From Apostichopus japonicus (lineage: Eukaryota > Echinodermata > Holothuroidea > Aspidochirotida > Stichopodidae), in assembly GCF_037975245.1 (NCBI RefSeq), contig NC_092568.1:18683001-18747000 (forward strand): a stretch of 64,000 nt of DNA, written 5' to 3'. A program made the position numbers and the translations under genes. Below, one piece after another: positions 42,919 through 55,900 of this stretch. Numbering within the stretch: position 1 is the first letter of the stretch; each line of letters opens with the position of its first letter. The notes under the pieces are model-generated. The model worked only from the letters and a program-made list of their open reading frames with translations. It was not told the origin of the DNA and did no database searches.

Positions 42919-44984
42919 GTAGGATTCCTATAAAGAGACGTTATTTTATCGTTGTTATCTCTGGAATTGTGACAAACCAAAGAGTTGTTAGGCTTAGATG
43001 TACTGCAGATATTGTTTATCACAGTTTCAGTATTCTACGAGAGCAAGGCAATTCAACTAACCTCAAAACTGTATAACATAATATATAGATAAATGAATAA
43101 TAAAGCTGCAGAAGAACATGCGTCATCGTGACGTCACAGATTACCTACTGTGATCCATTTTAAAAGATTCATTAACTTAGTCTTTAGCCTTAAATGCGGA
43201 CACAAAATATTTTTGAAGAGCAATTCCCCTAAGAACTAAGAAATACTTTATTATGTTTGGGGCATATGATACGGTTTATAAAATCGTGCCTGGGGCTGCC
43301 ATATGCCATATGCCATATTGCCAATAGGATATGAAACATTTGAATTTCTGTTGCATTTCTTTTCATATTATCAAGGTAGAATGTAATCAGTGTTAACACT
43401 GAAACCAATGCCATCATTAGGTCATAGTAAAAGGTTCAATATTTTAGAGTCAACATTTGCAAAACCCATGTCCATTGCAGAATATAAGCATTGCAATATA
43501 ACAATGAAAACAGTTTCCTTTTCTTTCATTTTCAAGCTGAATTTACACACTTGACACAGAAAGCATTGAAAGCATAGCTTATTAGGTACATGCTCAGAAA
43601 TTCAACATGTTCAATCCACCATTATTTTGTGAAGCCCAACTTTATGACGGGAAGTATGTACTGCAATAAATAATAAGTTAATAAAAATCAATGCCAATGA
43701 GAATCGGTCTGTTATATTTTGATTTGTTCTAGCCATCACCTTTTTTGTCAAAGAACTTTTAAGTTGCTATTTCCCTGCAGGGTGGAATAAACATGTTCTT
43801 ATCTATTGGGGGATGTGTCGTTCATCTCTATCACAAAGATGATGGTTGGGTGTACTCTGCTACCTTAACTTAGACTCTTCTAAGAAGGGTATGTAAATAT
43901 ATTATTAGAGAATTATTTGGTATACAAGCATTAACAGATGCCTGTAGCAGCGGCGAATTAGGTATAAGAGGCTGAAATTTTATGGAAACAGCCAGATGCG
44001 AATGAAAGATCTTGTATGGGGGAGGGGCATTTCCGCCCTCCCTCCTTGCGGCAAGCCATTGGCTTTTAGTCATGTTGCCAGATAATGGTACCGCTTGGAA
44101 CTACATCGTGACAAGGTTTGCGTTGATTTTACCAAACAGGGTAATTCAAAAACATACCTGGATCTATCCTCCAACAAGTAACGAATTATCAACGAATTTA
44201 ATTTTCAGTCTTCTATTTTTCTCACTTGGAACCCATGAAAGGGGTTTTGTTATATAATCGTTCCTGGTCCTACCGAGCCTGATGCCATTACACGGTGCAT
44301 TTTAGGGACGTTAAGTTTTCTCGAAGAGGTCGAGTTTGGTTTTCCAGTTTGCGAAAAAACAATGCAAGCAATGTCTATTTTTCAGCAAATGAAAATAATG
44401 GATGCAAATGAGCCTCACATACGTACCTCAAGTAAGAGGATATTAATGTCTATGTGCTTAATGTATTTTCGTCGTTATATAGTCATCAATAATTGAATGC
44501 TTGATACGTGTTACCGAAAGCCGGTTAAACGCTAAACGACCACTGTGAATTATGGACGGTTCACATAGCGTAAACAACTTGTCGTACAGGTTTCAGTAAT
44601 ATGAAAGCAAATGCACCACTTGAATGGCATTAATCTCTCTCTATTGTTATAAACTTGTTTAGAATAAGGAAGATGTGGTTCGTCAATGATTATCGATAAA
44701 GTCCATTAGTGTGTTACGTGTTGGACATAACGGGGACTACTTGGTATTCCAGTAATGGCAGTTTTCTTCATCTGTTCATTGTTCATCCGAATGTAGTCCA
44801 TGCACTTGTAAAACAAATAGAATAAAGAACAAGGATTCGGATCAAATTCTTCCGAGATCAAACTACTTTTATCATGAGACGTGTACAACGAACAGATCGA
44901 CCGAAGAGTTGAAGGCATCCCCGAAGATCATGTGTAGTATTTGTTCCCTTTCGGGGAGAATTGTGATACACACCTGACAATAAT
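42919..44984. other. Intergenic, nothing recognised
   Basis: AT-rich sequence. CAGCGGCGAATTAGG near 43949 resembles an element end also seen inverted near 63820 (CCTAATTCGCC). Confidence 0.35.
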
Positions 44985-45075
44985 CACACAATGTCAGTCA
45001 CAGTCTCGATGCAAGGGGATTGGGGTTGAGAGCGGACCAGACGTTCGGTAGTTTGGTTTTCGTGCCCAGGTTCTT
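44985..45075 (-). repeat. Dispersed repeat, unexpanded copy
   Basis: Inverse complement of blocks at 14935-15095: CACGAAAACCAAACTACCGA and CATCGAGACTGTGACTGAC. It lacks the internal 8-9 bp array. Confidence 0.65.
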
Positions 45076-46269
45076 TCCTGGGTGACTTTTCTTAAAAGTA
45101 TCCCCGGTATTTAATCATGGAAGAATAATCGACAGATATATTTTGCTGTAACTTTGTAACTCAATTTAGTAATAAATAAGGCAGAATTTTAGTTTTGATA
45201 TGTTATAATAAAAAAAACAGACAACTTTGAGTCCAATAATGTTTCTGTAGCTATTCCAGTATTTTTCAAGATAGTTTTCGTTAATGTTACTTGTTTCTGG
45301 AATATTCGTTTAGGCTTACTTGATGGTGACGTCGGCTCCTCATTGTAGTTCTTATAGTTAATGTTAATCCGTTGGTTTTGATGTCAACCAGAATACGTTA
45401 GTTAAACTTCATATAAGCAACAGAGCACCCTTGGATGACATTTAACCCCCTTTTGTCCTTAATAAATTTGTAGTAACTATAAACATGTCATTTAAGACCG
45501 TATATTTTCATCTTAATTTTTCCCATTGAGTATTGTAGTGCAACCGAGGAACTAGTCCGATGGGCTGTGTACTAAACTAAAAGGTCCAGTCATTATAACT
45601 AGTGAACCTCAACTGTTTAAAGGGTCATTCCAAAACAAACAAAAAAGAAGTAATTGTGTTATAGGAATACAATCCTAGCTAAACTGAGAGCAGTGGTTTT
45701 TAACGGTCCACGGCATTTCAAAGTTAATTTTGTTCCTGAAGTTATCAAAAAATAATCCGGGCTATTTTTTTTCGTGAATCTCAAACAAAGTTCTTCAGAA
45801 TCACTGTTTCCGAAACCGTACCAACTATCCGGTATGAGAATTTGAAACAACACTGTGGCTTAGAATGGGACAATATTGACACTTTTGCTTTCTTGCAAAA
45901 GTGATATAGATTGAATTCTATGTTTATTAAAATTTTATCTCATTGTCTTGCTGGCTTGTATGTCTCTGACACTGCAACGAATATAATGCTTGTTTTGGTG
46001 AAGGTAGTGTAAATCTTTACCAACACATTTATGTCAAACAATGAGTTTAACTAAGTTCCTGCAAACCCTTGTGACTGCATGACTGTTTGAATGTTTTGCT
46101 TGGCTTACCACAAATGACCTATTACAATAAAATTCATTCCACCTTCAGAGTGACAAGAATAAAACGGCTTTCAAGTAATTCGATGGCGCTAGTTTGAAAC
46201 AGGGTGCTTTTTAATATAAAATAATTATATGGCTCTTAAAGGCATCCGTAGATTCACTTTTAGGAGAAT
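45076..46269. other. Intergenic, nothing recognised
   Basis: AT-rich; no exon or repeat unit seen. Confidence 0.4.
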
Positions 46270-46620
46270 AGCGCCTCATAAGGCCACGTATTCAGTGGAC
46301 GGTGGCTGCAAGCATGCCGGTCGCAGAGATGTCACCACCTCTGGCCAAAGGCAAGGATTCACGCACGCCACCTAGTACGCTTCTGGTCGATTTGACCGAC
46401 CCTCTGCGCATCCTCCCGGGTTCTTTTGCGACAACAAGGGAGACATGGTACGGGATCCTAGGCCACAAAAAAGCACCATGCCACAGCCAGAGGTATTATC
46501 GCCAGAGGCCTGTCTTGAACCCTAGCCACGATTTACACGACCGACAAGGAATGAGTCTTTCGTCACCCTCTATAACATCGGCCACCACATCAGCTAGTAA
46601 ATTATATGGTTGAATTAATA
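46270..46620 (-). repeat. Probable tRNA-related dispersed repeat
   Basis: GC-richer than its surroundings. On the minus strand it holds TGGCTAGGGTTCAAGACAGG, which resembles a B box. The 103-codon plus-strand frame has no protein-like pattern. Family assignment is weak. Confidence 0.35.
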
Positions 46621-46677
46621 TATCAAGACTTCAGCGTGGACTGCTGAAAGAGAAAAAGAATTTTAAACGTGTATAAT

Positions 46678-46750
46678 CGTTGATGGAGTCGAACTCAGTT
46701 CATCAGGTTACCAGTCCACTGCTCTACCCACTGAACCATTTGACGAGTTA
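46678..46750 (-). pseudogene. tRNA-like sequence (Thr-type GGT anticodon), degenerate
   Basis: On the minus strand: GGTTCAGTGGGTAGAGCA (D arm), ACTGGTAAC at the anticodon position, and GAGTTCGACTCC (T arm). The anticodon stem (GTGGA against CCTGA) and acceptor stem do not pair, so this is a pseudogene or SINE head and not a working tRNA. Confidence 0.5.
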
Positions 46751-46759
46751 ACTTCCAAC

Positions 46760-47825
46760 GAGCTTAAATTGGTGTTGTTGGTTGGATGCAATCTGTTGGT
46801 AACAGTGAACGACACTACCTTCAACGAAATCTCTATTCATCCTGTTTTACTCTCATTAGAACAACGCATCTGAATATCTTTATTTACAAGAAGCTCACGC
46901 TTGTCTTTGTTTACATTGCAGCAAGCAGTATAAGAATGTCGCTTCCTTCCAAGACATAAATGTACAATAGGCTTATACCCTGACACTAACGATGACTTCG
47001 AAGCAAGCAGTAAAAGAAAAACGGATTCCGTATAATCTTCTTATTCACAAAAGGTTGCTTAAGATTATGCTCGCAAGAGAGTTCTTGCTGTAATTTGTGT
47101 CCTTTTACAACTATATTCTATGCAGACGATCATGAACTGGAGTAAGCCTGAAATTTCAACAACAAAAAACCTATTCACATTTCAGTGCCGTTTTGAATGA
47201 GGAAGGGACAATGCTTATTAGGTTAAACACGTAAACTTCATGTGACTAATCTTATTTAGGGATCTGAATGGCTGGTATAGCACGGTTATTCGAAACCCGA
47301 AACAGGATTCATAGGGTTTTGAGTTCATGCAAGTTGATTTGGGAAACACGGGGACCGGGAATTCGTCAACTACAAGACTTTGTTAAGTCCGCAGTGACTT
47401 GATGTGCTTATTGATCCCCTGAAACTGCGGCAGTTTGCGTGAATAAAGTTTCCTCCTTCTTCTGATTTGAAAAGAGGTATTTGAATCGCCTCTCATAGAG
47501 TATGGGTTTGATAATGATTTGACTTGCATCCAGAACTCTGCTTTCATTTCACTTCATCACCTGACCAAATTTATTCATGCAACTTATTTAACCTTGAAAA
47601 AAACATCATATTACAAGCTGTTGTAAGTCTGAATCAAAATGAAGGAATAAACTTATGAGAACATGTGATCTATAGAAACATTCTTTGCATTTCCTTTCAA
47701 GTCATTGGGGAGTTAGAGATTACGTTGATTCAAGAATTATACTCCATGAAATGGGAGGAATGCTAAAAGGGAAATCTTGTAAGAAATTCCAACTGAAAAT
47801 AAACACTTTATGCAATCATAAAAGT
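46760..47825. other. Intergenic, nothing recognised
   Basis: No coherent coding or repeat structure. Confidence 0.4.
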
Positions 47826-48030
47826 GGAGTGTTAGCTCAGTGGTTAACACCGGTGCCTTTCAATCATAAGGTCCCCGGTTCGAGTCGCTCCCAGATTAAT
47901 GTATGTCGTCCAGTTACAGAGTTGTTGACAATTAACAATTCATAATCATGGACGTTAAATATGAATGTGAGAGACTGACTTCGGTCAGCTAGCGGCATAC
48001 ATAAAAGAGCTTTACATGCTGCTTGATTAT
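47826..48030 (+). mobile_element. tRNA-derived SINE copy
   Basis: Best preserved head in the window: GTGTTAGCTCAGTGGTTAAC (A box), CCCCGGTTCGAGTCGCTCC (B box), then GGACGTTAAATATGAATGTG and GACTGACTTCGGTCAGCT, shared with the 6535 copy. Confidence 0.85.
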
Positions 48031-48785
48031 TTCTATGGATTTAAAAATAACGACATTAGATCGAAAGAGAGTGGTAAAAGAACTTGCTATGCAATGCATT
48101 GCAAACATGTTATGTAAGGTCATAATATATAGAAGTCTTATATTCTCGTAATGAATTTTGTAATGCATCTGGCTGGTATGGCTACTCCCTGATCTGATTA
48201 ACTGATCTAATAGTCTGCTCGATGGACTTAGTAGCCACTTTATTCAAGAGCCTGAGAATTTTTTACGAGGGGCCAATTCTCAAAAAAAAATGAAACAAAA
48301 AATAGAGCCAAGGAAATAAAAACCTGGATTGAGAGTACTTTTGTGTTTACAACATACTCAAATTTATACTGAGTATCATCTATTAAATCATTACTTGGAT
48401 ATCGGTGGTTTAAAATGTGTGCTAACGTTCTTTACAAGTCGGTGTGGTACAATATCTATCAAGCGTTGTACGTTACCATATTAGGAGACGTTCACTATTG
48501 CTAGAATAATACATTATTACTTTGCTGGTCATTCATTCAAGTGCAACCCCATTCTCTGATTTGGGAGTATCGACTTTAGTTTAAATAGACCTGTTCTGAA
48601 AATAACTAATTTGTATGATTGACAAGATAATAAGTTATAATAATAATAATATGTCTTCTAACTGTTTAACAAACGGCAGACACGTACCTCGGAGCTGAAC
48701 AAGAAGAATCAAACTCGTTCCTAGTCTGGAGAATGGAAAAATTATTACCGACACATTGTCTTGCAAATAATGTGTTTGCTACAGA
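48031..48785. other. Intergenic, nothing recognised
   Basis: AT-rich flank of the minisatellite that follows. Confidence 0.4.
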
Positions 48786-48789
48786 AAGC

Positions 48790-49690
48790 TGCAGGAATAT
48801 GGGAGGAACAACTCGGCATATAGGCGTATACAGCAACAGGGGAGGGAAAACTCAGTACATAAGCGTATACAGGAAACGGGAGAAGGCAATTCGGCATATA
48901 GGGGTATACAGGAACAAGGGAGGGACAACTCGGCATATAGGCGTATAGAGGAACAGGGGAATAGGCAACTCGGCATATAGCGATATACAGGAACAAGAGA
49001 GGGACAACTCAGCATATAAGGGTATACAGGACAAGGGAAAAGGCAACTCGGCATATAGCGACATACAGGAACAGGGAAGAAGGCAACTCGGCATAAAGGC
49101 GTATACAGGAACAAGGGAGGGACAACTCAACATATAAGGGTATACAGGAACGGGGGAAGGACAACTCGGCATATAGGCGTATACAGGAACAGGGGAATAT
49201 GCGACTCGGCATATAGCGATATACAGGGACAACTCGGCATAAAGGGGTATTCAGCAACAGGGGAGGGACAAATCTGCATAAAGGTGTATACAGGAACAAT
49301 GGAGGGACAACTAGCATATAAGGGTATACAGAAACTGGGGAGGGACAACTCGGCATATAGGCGTATACAGGAACAGGGGAGAAGGCAATTCGGCTTATAG
49401 CTATATACAGACACAGGGGAGAAGGCAACTCGGCATAAAGGCGTATACAGGAACAATGGAGGGACAACTCAAGGCGTATACGGGAATAGGGATGGGACAA
49501 CTCGGCATACAGGCGTATACAGGAACAGGGGAGGGACAACTCGGCATACAGGCGTATACAGCAACAGGGGTAGGACAACTCGGTATACAGGAATAGGGAT
49601 AGGACAACTCGGCATACAGGTGTATACAGGAATAGGGGAGGGACAACTCGGCACATAAGTGTATACAGACAGGAATGGGTTAGGGGCAGA
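48790..49690. repeat. 38-40 bp minisatellite, about 23 copies
   Basis: Unit contains GGGACAACTCGGCATATAGG then CGTATACAGGAACAGGGGA. Unit length varies between 38 and 40 bp, with occasional truncated units. Several long frames (up to 242 codons, rich in C, P, Y, L) appear on the minus strand because the repeat lacks stops there; no initiation, splice or composition evidence supports translation. Confidence 0.95.
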
Positions 49691-49929
49691 GGAAGAGGAT
49701 GACTACGTTCCAACCCCTGGCTAATTTTACTGGGCATTCACTCATAGACTGCTAAATCATAAATCTAAGTACTTAGTATTATCAAGAGTTAGTGCAAGGC
49801 AATCAAATGATCTTTCATTTTCATACCTTATATATATATGATATTACATCCAGTTTTCGATTGTGGACATTTCGACAAAAAGACGAAAGTTTGATATGAA
49901 CGGTCAAAAGTTTGATGAAGCACGTAGTA

Positions 49930-50460
49930 AATTGGTAAGTACATTGGTATGCATACCAACTAAACACGGCCGCAGACACAACAGATGTCACTCAATATTG
50001 CTTGCTTTACACTTGTGTACTGGATATTACACATATTGTTATTTTCAGAAGCAAGTGAAGTCCCATATGGAATTCAGCCAAATATTTTCCCATTGTTCCA
50101 TTCCAACGATTTTGCTAGTTGGCAAAGATATTTGATAAACAATCATTTTCGTCAATGTTTATATAACATTCCAAGACTTTTGTTGGTAAATAAATATATA
50201 AATCAATAAAAAATAAAAAATAAACAGACGGTACAGTAGCTGTGGGAATTTCGTATTTAACTATATATGTTGAATTTACTGTTGAACCGTGAAAACCCTC
50301 TCCCTCCAAGTCCCTTAGGAAAAAAACCGTATTTGAAATCAAAACATAATTTAAGAAAATTTATTGAAAATTTCCTTTCCATACGTACAAAGCAATGTAT
50401 GATCTAGCCAACCTTCAGATTGAATTCAAACGTAACAGCGTATATTTTACCGTAAAACCT
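49930..50460 (+). repeat. Direct duplication upstream of gene B, copy 1
   Basis: Shares, in the same order, with 51705-52085: GTACATTGGTATGCATACCA, GTTCCATTCCAACGATTTTG, GGCAAAGATATTTGA, AACTATATATGTTGAA, CTTTCCATACGT and AACGTAACAGCG. Copy 1 has extra sequence between blocks. Confidence 0.75.
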
Positions 50461-50984
50461 TTATATATTTACTCGTCAGTAGTTGGATACTCTTGAATTT
50501 AATACAGCATTTATCCAGTGTAGTGAAATTAAGCATTTGTTCTACAAGGTTATACTTCTTAGTTCTGTTTTGTGACGTTTTGCATGTAGAGTAGGCCTAC
50601 GCCAAATTTCAGTCATGGTGCAATTTTGGTGACTATAAAGCAACGCATTTTTTTTCTTCGTGGTTTTCAGTTTCCATTATTTAAATTGAGTTTTTCTGTC
50701 AAAGGCAAGTTAAATGCATTGTGCTGAAATTGCCCCAAAAAGGCACTCTCAAGTGTCAACACAATGTTCTGTATTTATAGCAATTTGTGCACAGTATAAT
50801 TCGTGACTTCTCTCGCACAGTTTCACCTGCATAATGATATGGATAGACTCCGTCCAGAACTATTGTATGGTTTAGTATAGCTCTATATAAAAACCTTTCC
50901 TCGCACTCACGAGAAACATGCTTATAACCGCCATTAATATAGTCACGTGTTACTATCCACCTTCTAGCGATAATTTATCTGTAG

Positions 50985-51450
50985 CTAACGAGCTTACATC
51001 CCATATGCTTGTATCCACAATGCTTAGTTATAGCCACAATGATTATAACCTCCATGTCTCTAGCCACAGTGCTCACCGCCACCATATTCATACATAACCG
51101 ACATGCCGGTAACCACCATGTTTATAGCCATCATGCTTCCAGCCACCAGGCTTTTCGCCACCACATGTTAACATAACCAACATGCCGGTAACCACCATGT
51201 TTCTACACCACATGTGTAGCTACCGTGCGTATTGCCACCATGCAATCAGCCACCATGCTTGTAACCACCATGCGTAAGCCATTAGGCTTAGAGCCACCGT
51301 GCTAAGGACATCAAGCTTCCAGCCACCATTACTTTAAAGCACCATGCCTCTAGGTACCATGTGTTTATAGCTACCGTGTTTGAGCCATCAGGCTCATAGC
51401 CACCATAGTGGTAGCGACCATGCTTCCAGACACCAAACTTGCAACAAATG
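50985..51450. repeat. Degenerate short tandem repeat of CCACCATG phrases
   Basis: Dozens of phrases such as TAGCCACCATGCTT and AACCACCATGTTT spaced by roughly 14-20 bases, heavily diverged. It lies between the two duplicated segments. Confidence 0.75.
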
Positions 51451-51704
51451 TCTCTGCATGGACCATACCTATAACCATTAATTTCTTTGTATCGTCACGT
51501 CTATATATGATTCTAAAAACAACGACCATGTTTTGCCTGTTGTAGTGTGCGACAGTTCAGTTAATACTCTACGGGTACTCTGTATAGCCTAGACTGATGG
51601 TATACAAACATGCGAGCGAAAAGCTCTAATACTTACTATATAGCAAACTATATTGAAACAGTGTACAAATAGTTTCCCTTTGTCTTTTTATATGTTTTCA
51701 CAGC

Positions 51705-52085
51705 TACATTGGTACGCATATACCAAGTAAACACCGCCGTAGACAACAAAGAAGTCACGCAAGGTTGTTGGCTATACTTTAACAATAAAACTGCCCCATT
51801 TTTCACAAGTGTTCCACTCCAACGATTCTGGTAGCTTGCAAAGATATTTGAAAATAAAAATAACAAAAATTAAAAAAAGGTGTAGCTGTGATATAGTAGT
51901 AAACTATATATGTGGAAGTTGCTGTCGAACCCTGAGTACCCCCCCCCCCCCCCCAATTCCCTTATGGATAGTAAGTAAAACCAAAACGTAACTGTAGAAC
52001 AATTTATGGAAGTTTTCTTTCCATACGTCATGCATGACCTAGTAGATCGATACAGTCAAATCAAGCGTAACGGCGTTACCTAGAG
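51705..52085 (+). repeat. Direct duplication upstream of gene B, copy 2
   Basis: Paralogous to 49930-50460, shorter and with a poly-C run at 51940-51953 where copy 1 has CCCTCTCCCTCC. It ends about 520 bases before the gene B ATG. Confidence 0.75.
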
Positions 52086-52484
52086 TTGACAACTCCCTTA
52101 AAAAACAACCTTATAATCAGGCAGTTAAAAGTAACAAACCGATCGTTAGGAGGCGTAGATTTGACAAAGCTTTTAGCAAACAAACCCTTTTTCAAATCTC
52201 TGCCAATTTAAAATGTTAACGATCATTTCGGAGAGGGAATGGAAGCAGAACATATTAAATCGATTTAGACTTCATTTACGCTTGGTGAACGCTGTAAAAG
52301 GTTAATATACTGTTAGATGGATACATGTTCATTGACACGAGGAATATAATATACAACAGAACACATGTGAGACATATGAATGGTCGCTTTAATGGAAAAA
52401 AAAGAGAAGCCAATTATGTTATAAGCTCTTCAAGAGGTTGTACGTATGTATCATACTACCAAAGGCGTACAAATAGTGTGTAAG

Positions 52485-52490
52485 TATATA
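52485..52490 (+). promoter_or_regulatory. Possible TATA box of gene B
   Basis: TATATA in AAGTATATACTGC, 117 bases before the ATG. Weak, because such strings are common here. Confidence 0.2.
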
Positions 52491-52606
52491 CTGCAAAAGG
52501 ATGCGTCGCTGGATGCATGTTATTTCGTGACAAGTCTCATCAACGGTGAACAAGAAATCATTTTGCTGATTCATATCATTGAACACCACGTCAAAGTTTA
52601 TTCAAA

Positions 52607-52918
52607 ATGTTAGGGCGATTAGAGGTTTTGGCCCTTCTTACAATAGGCCTTCATCTATTAAAGGAAACGTCAGCAACTACCCCAGTGTATGATGCCACCA
52701 GTACCTACGTGTACGATGATAATGTTACTACGGCCGCTGATCATCTCTCCCCAATCACCCGGAAGATACCCCTATATATTGCGGGCTTTTTCTCGTCGGG
52801 TGACAGCTGGGACGGAACTGGAATGATCCCATCGATAGAATTAGCGGTGAACCACGTGAACGCCAACGATGATATACTGAGCGAGTACGAACTGAATGTA
52901 ACATGGAAAGATTCGAAG
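52607..52918 (+). CDS. Gene B exon 1: signal peptide and flytrap start
   Basis: 104 codons. [18 protein letters not shown] is a signal peptide, then [27 protein letters not shown] and [14 protein letters not shown] parallel gene A. Donor AAG/GTAAGT. Confidence 0.9.
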
Positions 52919-55900
52919 GTAAGTCCTGCATGGCTGGGAAGATTGTAAACAAATGACTCACATGAACGGCAACTGGTATTTAGCGCTTTGTCTCGCTAAT
53001 TTATAAGCATGTCGTTGTGTTAGTATCGCAACAGACTCTTTTAATACCACGAGATTATCCATTTAAGTCACAAATAATATATATTAATATGTATATATAT
53101 ATATAGCCTATATATAGCCTATATATATATATATATATATATATTTGAAAACGTTATACATATTCCAACTCATAACTTTTTCAATTAACGTTTATTACTT
53201 AAACTTGATATTATTTCTCTGAATGACAGTGTCAACCCTCTGACAGCATTTGGGCTTTTTACCAACATTTACTCGAAAAACCACAGAAAATGATGTTACT
53301 AGGACCGGCCTGCTCTACAGCCACTCAACCTATAGCAGCGACCGCTCATAATGGTAACTTAGTAACGGTGAGTTGGTTTGTTTTCAATTTGCAAAATTTA
53401 ATTAGGCCGACATGGATTCGCAATAAGCATATTCTATATTTAAAAAAATAATCAGCCTGGGAGATCACCGGCTGTGAAGTTCACGGATGTGCGTGATGTG
53501 CCTGACGTTACACGGGAAGGGAACTGGGGAGGGTAACGCGGAGGGTGGGTTGGGGTTGGGCGGGTTAAGTGAATATCACGATTTGTTTGTATGGCGCTTC
53601 GATGCATACCTAGTGATGAAATATCTGTGTCGTTTGTACATGAACTTAAGTTATACTTAAGTTCAAGTATGCAATTTGTGGAATTAACTACAATTGGGAA
53701 CTTTGAGGACCAAAGTACATGTGTAGTATGTGAAAACTTAATTTGATATTGTACGTTATTCCTTCACACTAATGACGTGCGTAAAGACGATGGGGGGGGG
53801 GGAGTTGGGATTAGGGGGCGTCAGTATCCAGATACTTAAGTTCGAGTCCAAGACAACCCGTGTCTAAGTTCAAGAATGAATCCGCATAAACCAATAGGTT
53901 CAAGTTCTAAAAGCGCTACTCGGTAGCTGAACCAAAATTACTGGAAAAGACTCTGACCCTCCCCCTCCCCCTCCCAGCCCGGCCCAACCCCCACACAATA
54001 AAGAATAATCTATTCTATGTGTAATTGATATACAAAAAAAAAATTAACTTATTGTTTCTGGTGGATATTTGGTAGATCAAATTAAAATGTTCTTAGCGTT
54101 TTCTATATCTACTCTTGCACTCAACTATGGTACAACAACACTGTGTCAAATCAACGGGGGAAAAACAAAAAACAATAAAAGCTTTACAAGGAGCAAGGAA
54201 TTCATTGTTAGCAGAACTGTAAATTATTTCTTGACATAATTAATATTATTAAACTAGCAATTTAAACAACCATTTGAGCCCACGTCACTACATTGAACCC
54301 AGCACATTTCTGCGTTCAGCAAGTTTGACTTATTTGTTCATTTGTTTAAAACCAATGTATAACCTTATTCAATGTATACATGAACAATTTTCCTGTGAAT
54401 GCTTCATTATTCACGAAGGTCATGCATCCTACTTACATCACATGAAGTTTTTTTCATCATCATCAAAATGTTAAATCAATCTTCAAAAAAAAAAAAAGAA
54501 ATATCTGTACTGTTATCGATTTCAAGCAAATTTACAGGGAAGGGTGAGGTTTAGGTGGAAAATCGATGACTCGTACCGTGAAATGTAGTTATTTTGGTCC
54601 TAGATGGGGTGAGACGGGGTGATTGAGGCAGGGGTGGGGTGGTAAACGTTGAAGGCCCCTGAATATTTCCTCGATGATATCTAACAGCTTCTATTGATTT
54701 GTCTATGGTGTAAGTTGATGAACATGCTTACTAACATCCATGTTCTTTTCAGTACAGATTTCCTATGCAGCTGCGTCCCCACTACTTTCTAACAGAGACA
54801 AGTTTCCTTACTTCTTTCGGACTTACGTGTCAGAGAATCTGTTAAATCCATCCAAAATCTGGATATTCTCTCAATTTAACTGGAACAGAATCGCAACAAT
54901 CTCTGAAGACCATGATTTGTTTACAGTGGTAATTATTATTATGTTTTGTCCCCCGTTCTTCCAGTCGGTTAAGGCACTGTATAGGTGCATGTTTATTACA
55001 AGTTGAAAAAGATACAAACGTATTTTAACCCCGGCCCCTCACTTCGATCCCATCAACACACGCGCATACACCGACCTACCTGGTGTGCAATTTGCATATC
55101 AATCATACATCTTGTCCCGAGAATAGGTCAAGATTAATGAGAGTAGTAATAAACTATAATATAAAAGTAAATTTTGATATTAACATTTGGTAACATTTCT
55201 ATAAGGCATCTGTTTGCGTTTCATTGCAAACTTTCTGTTCCGATCTGATTCGCCTTTATATAATCAGATGCCCCTCCCCCCCCCCCAAGCAGTACAAAGT
55301 TTGTATTCTCGCTCAGAAAGAATCGTCCATACGAGCAGTTTATGATGTCATTGTCAGACGTTGGTCCTGATGAGGAGGTGTGTGGGGTGGGGGGGATAGG
55401 GTTACCTCACAGGGTCCGGGGTCAATAAGAGGGCCCCCGACAAAATATCGAATAACTGCATTGCATAGTCGTATTTCAAATATACCTTTACGGAAAGAAG
55501 AAATGGTCACTGGCTCTATGTACGTCTCTGTCAGACCCACCCTCCCCCCCCCCCCCTTCCCCGATTATTATACAGGCTAGTTACATTTCTCATGCAAGTA
55601 TTTAATGATTTAATGACGTTTTGTTTTTGAAATTAATAATAGAACTTTTATTCCATAACTGTTATGATGCTAATGACGATGATAGTGATTTAAAAGTTAA
55701 AACAAAAAACAGTGACGATGGTGAAATTTATTGCATTGACGATGACGACGAAAGCAGCTAGGTTCTGATGATTATTCCACCATTCAGTGGCTAACATTTC
55801 GTAAACTTTAGTTTTCGTGATGAAGATTAACGTGACGATGACGAACATGATAATTATTACGAGAAATAGAATAAGATGGCAATAATTAATGATGATAAGA

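Noticed and set aside
46302-46613. 103-codon plus-strand frame
   Set aside because: No protein-like pattern; lies in a GC-richer probable repeat with a B-box-like motif on the other strand.
46678-46750. Functional tRNA-Thr
   Set aside because: D and T arms look right but the anticodon and acceptor stems do not pair.
47826-47900. Functional tRNA gene
   Set aside because: The A and B boxes belong to a SINE head: the same head plus identical downstream body occurs at 16738.
48745-49737. Several Cys/Pro/Tyr-rich minus-strand frames, up to 242 codons
   Set aside because: All are readings of the 38-40 bp minisatellite in different phases; no start, splice or family evidence.
53354-53359. Earlier donor (GTAACT) for gene B exon 2
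   Set aside because: It would leave a split codon that fits only a different exon 3 acceptor. The later GTGAGT matches gene A in position, length (138 bp) and phase.
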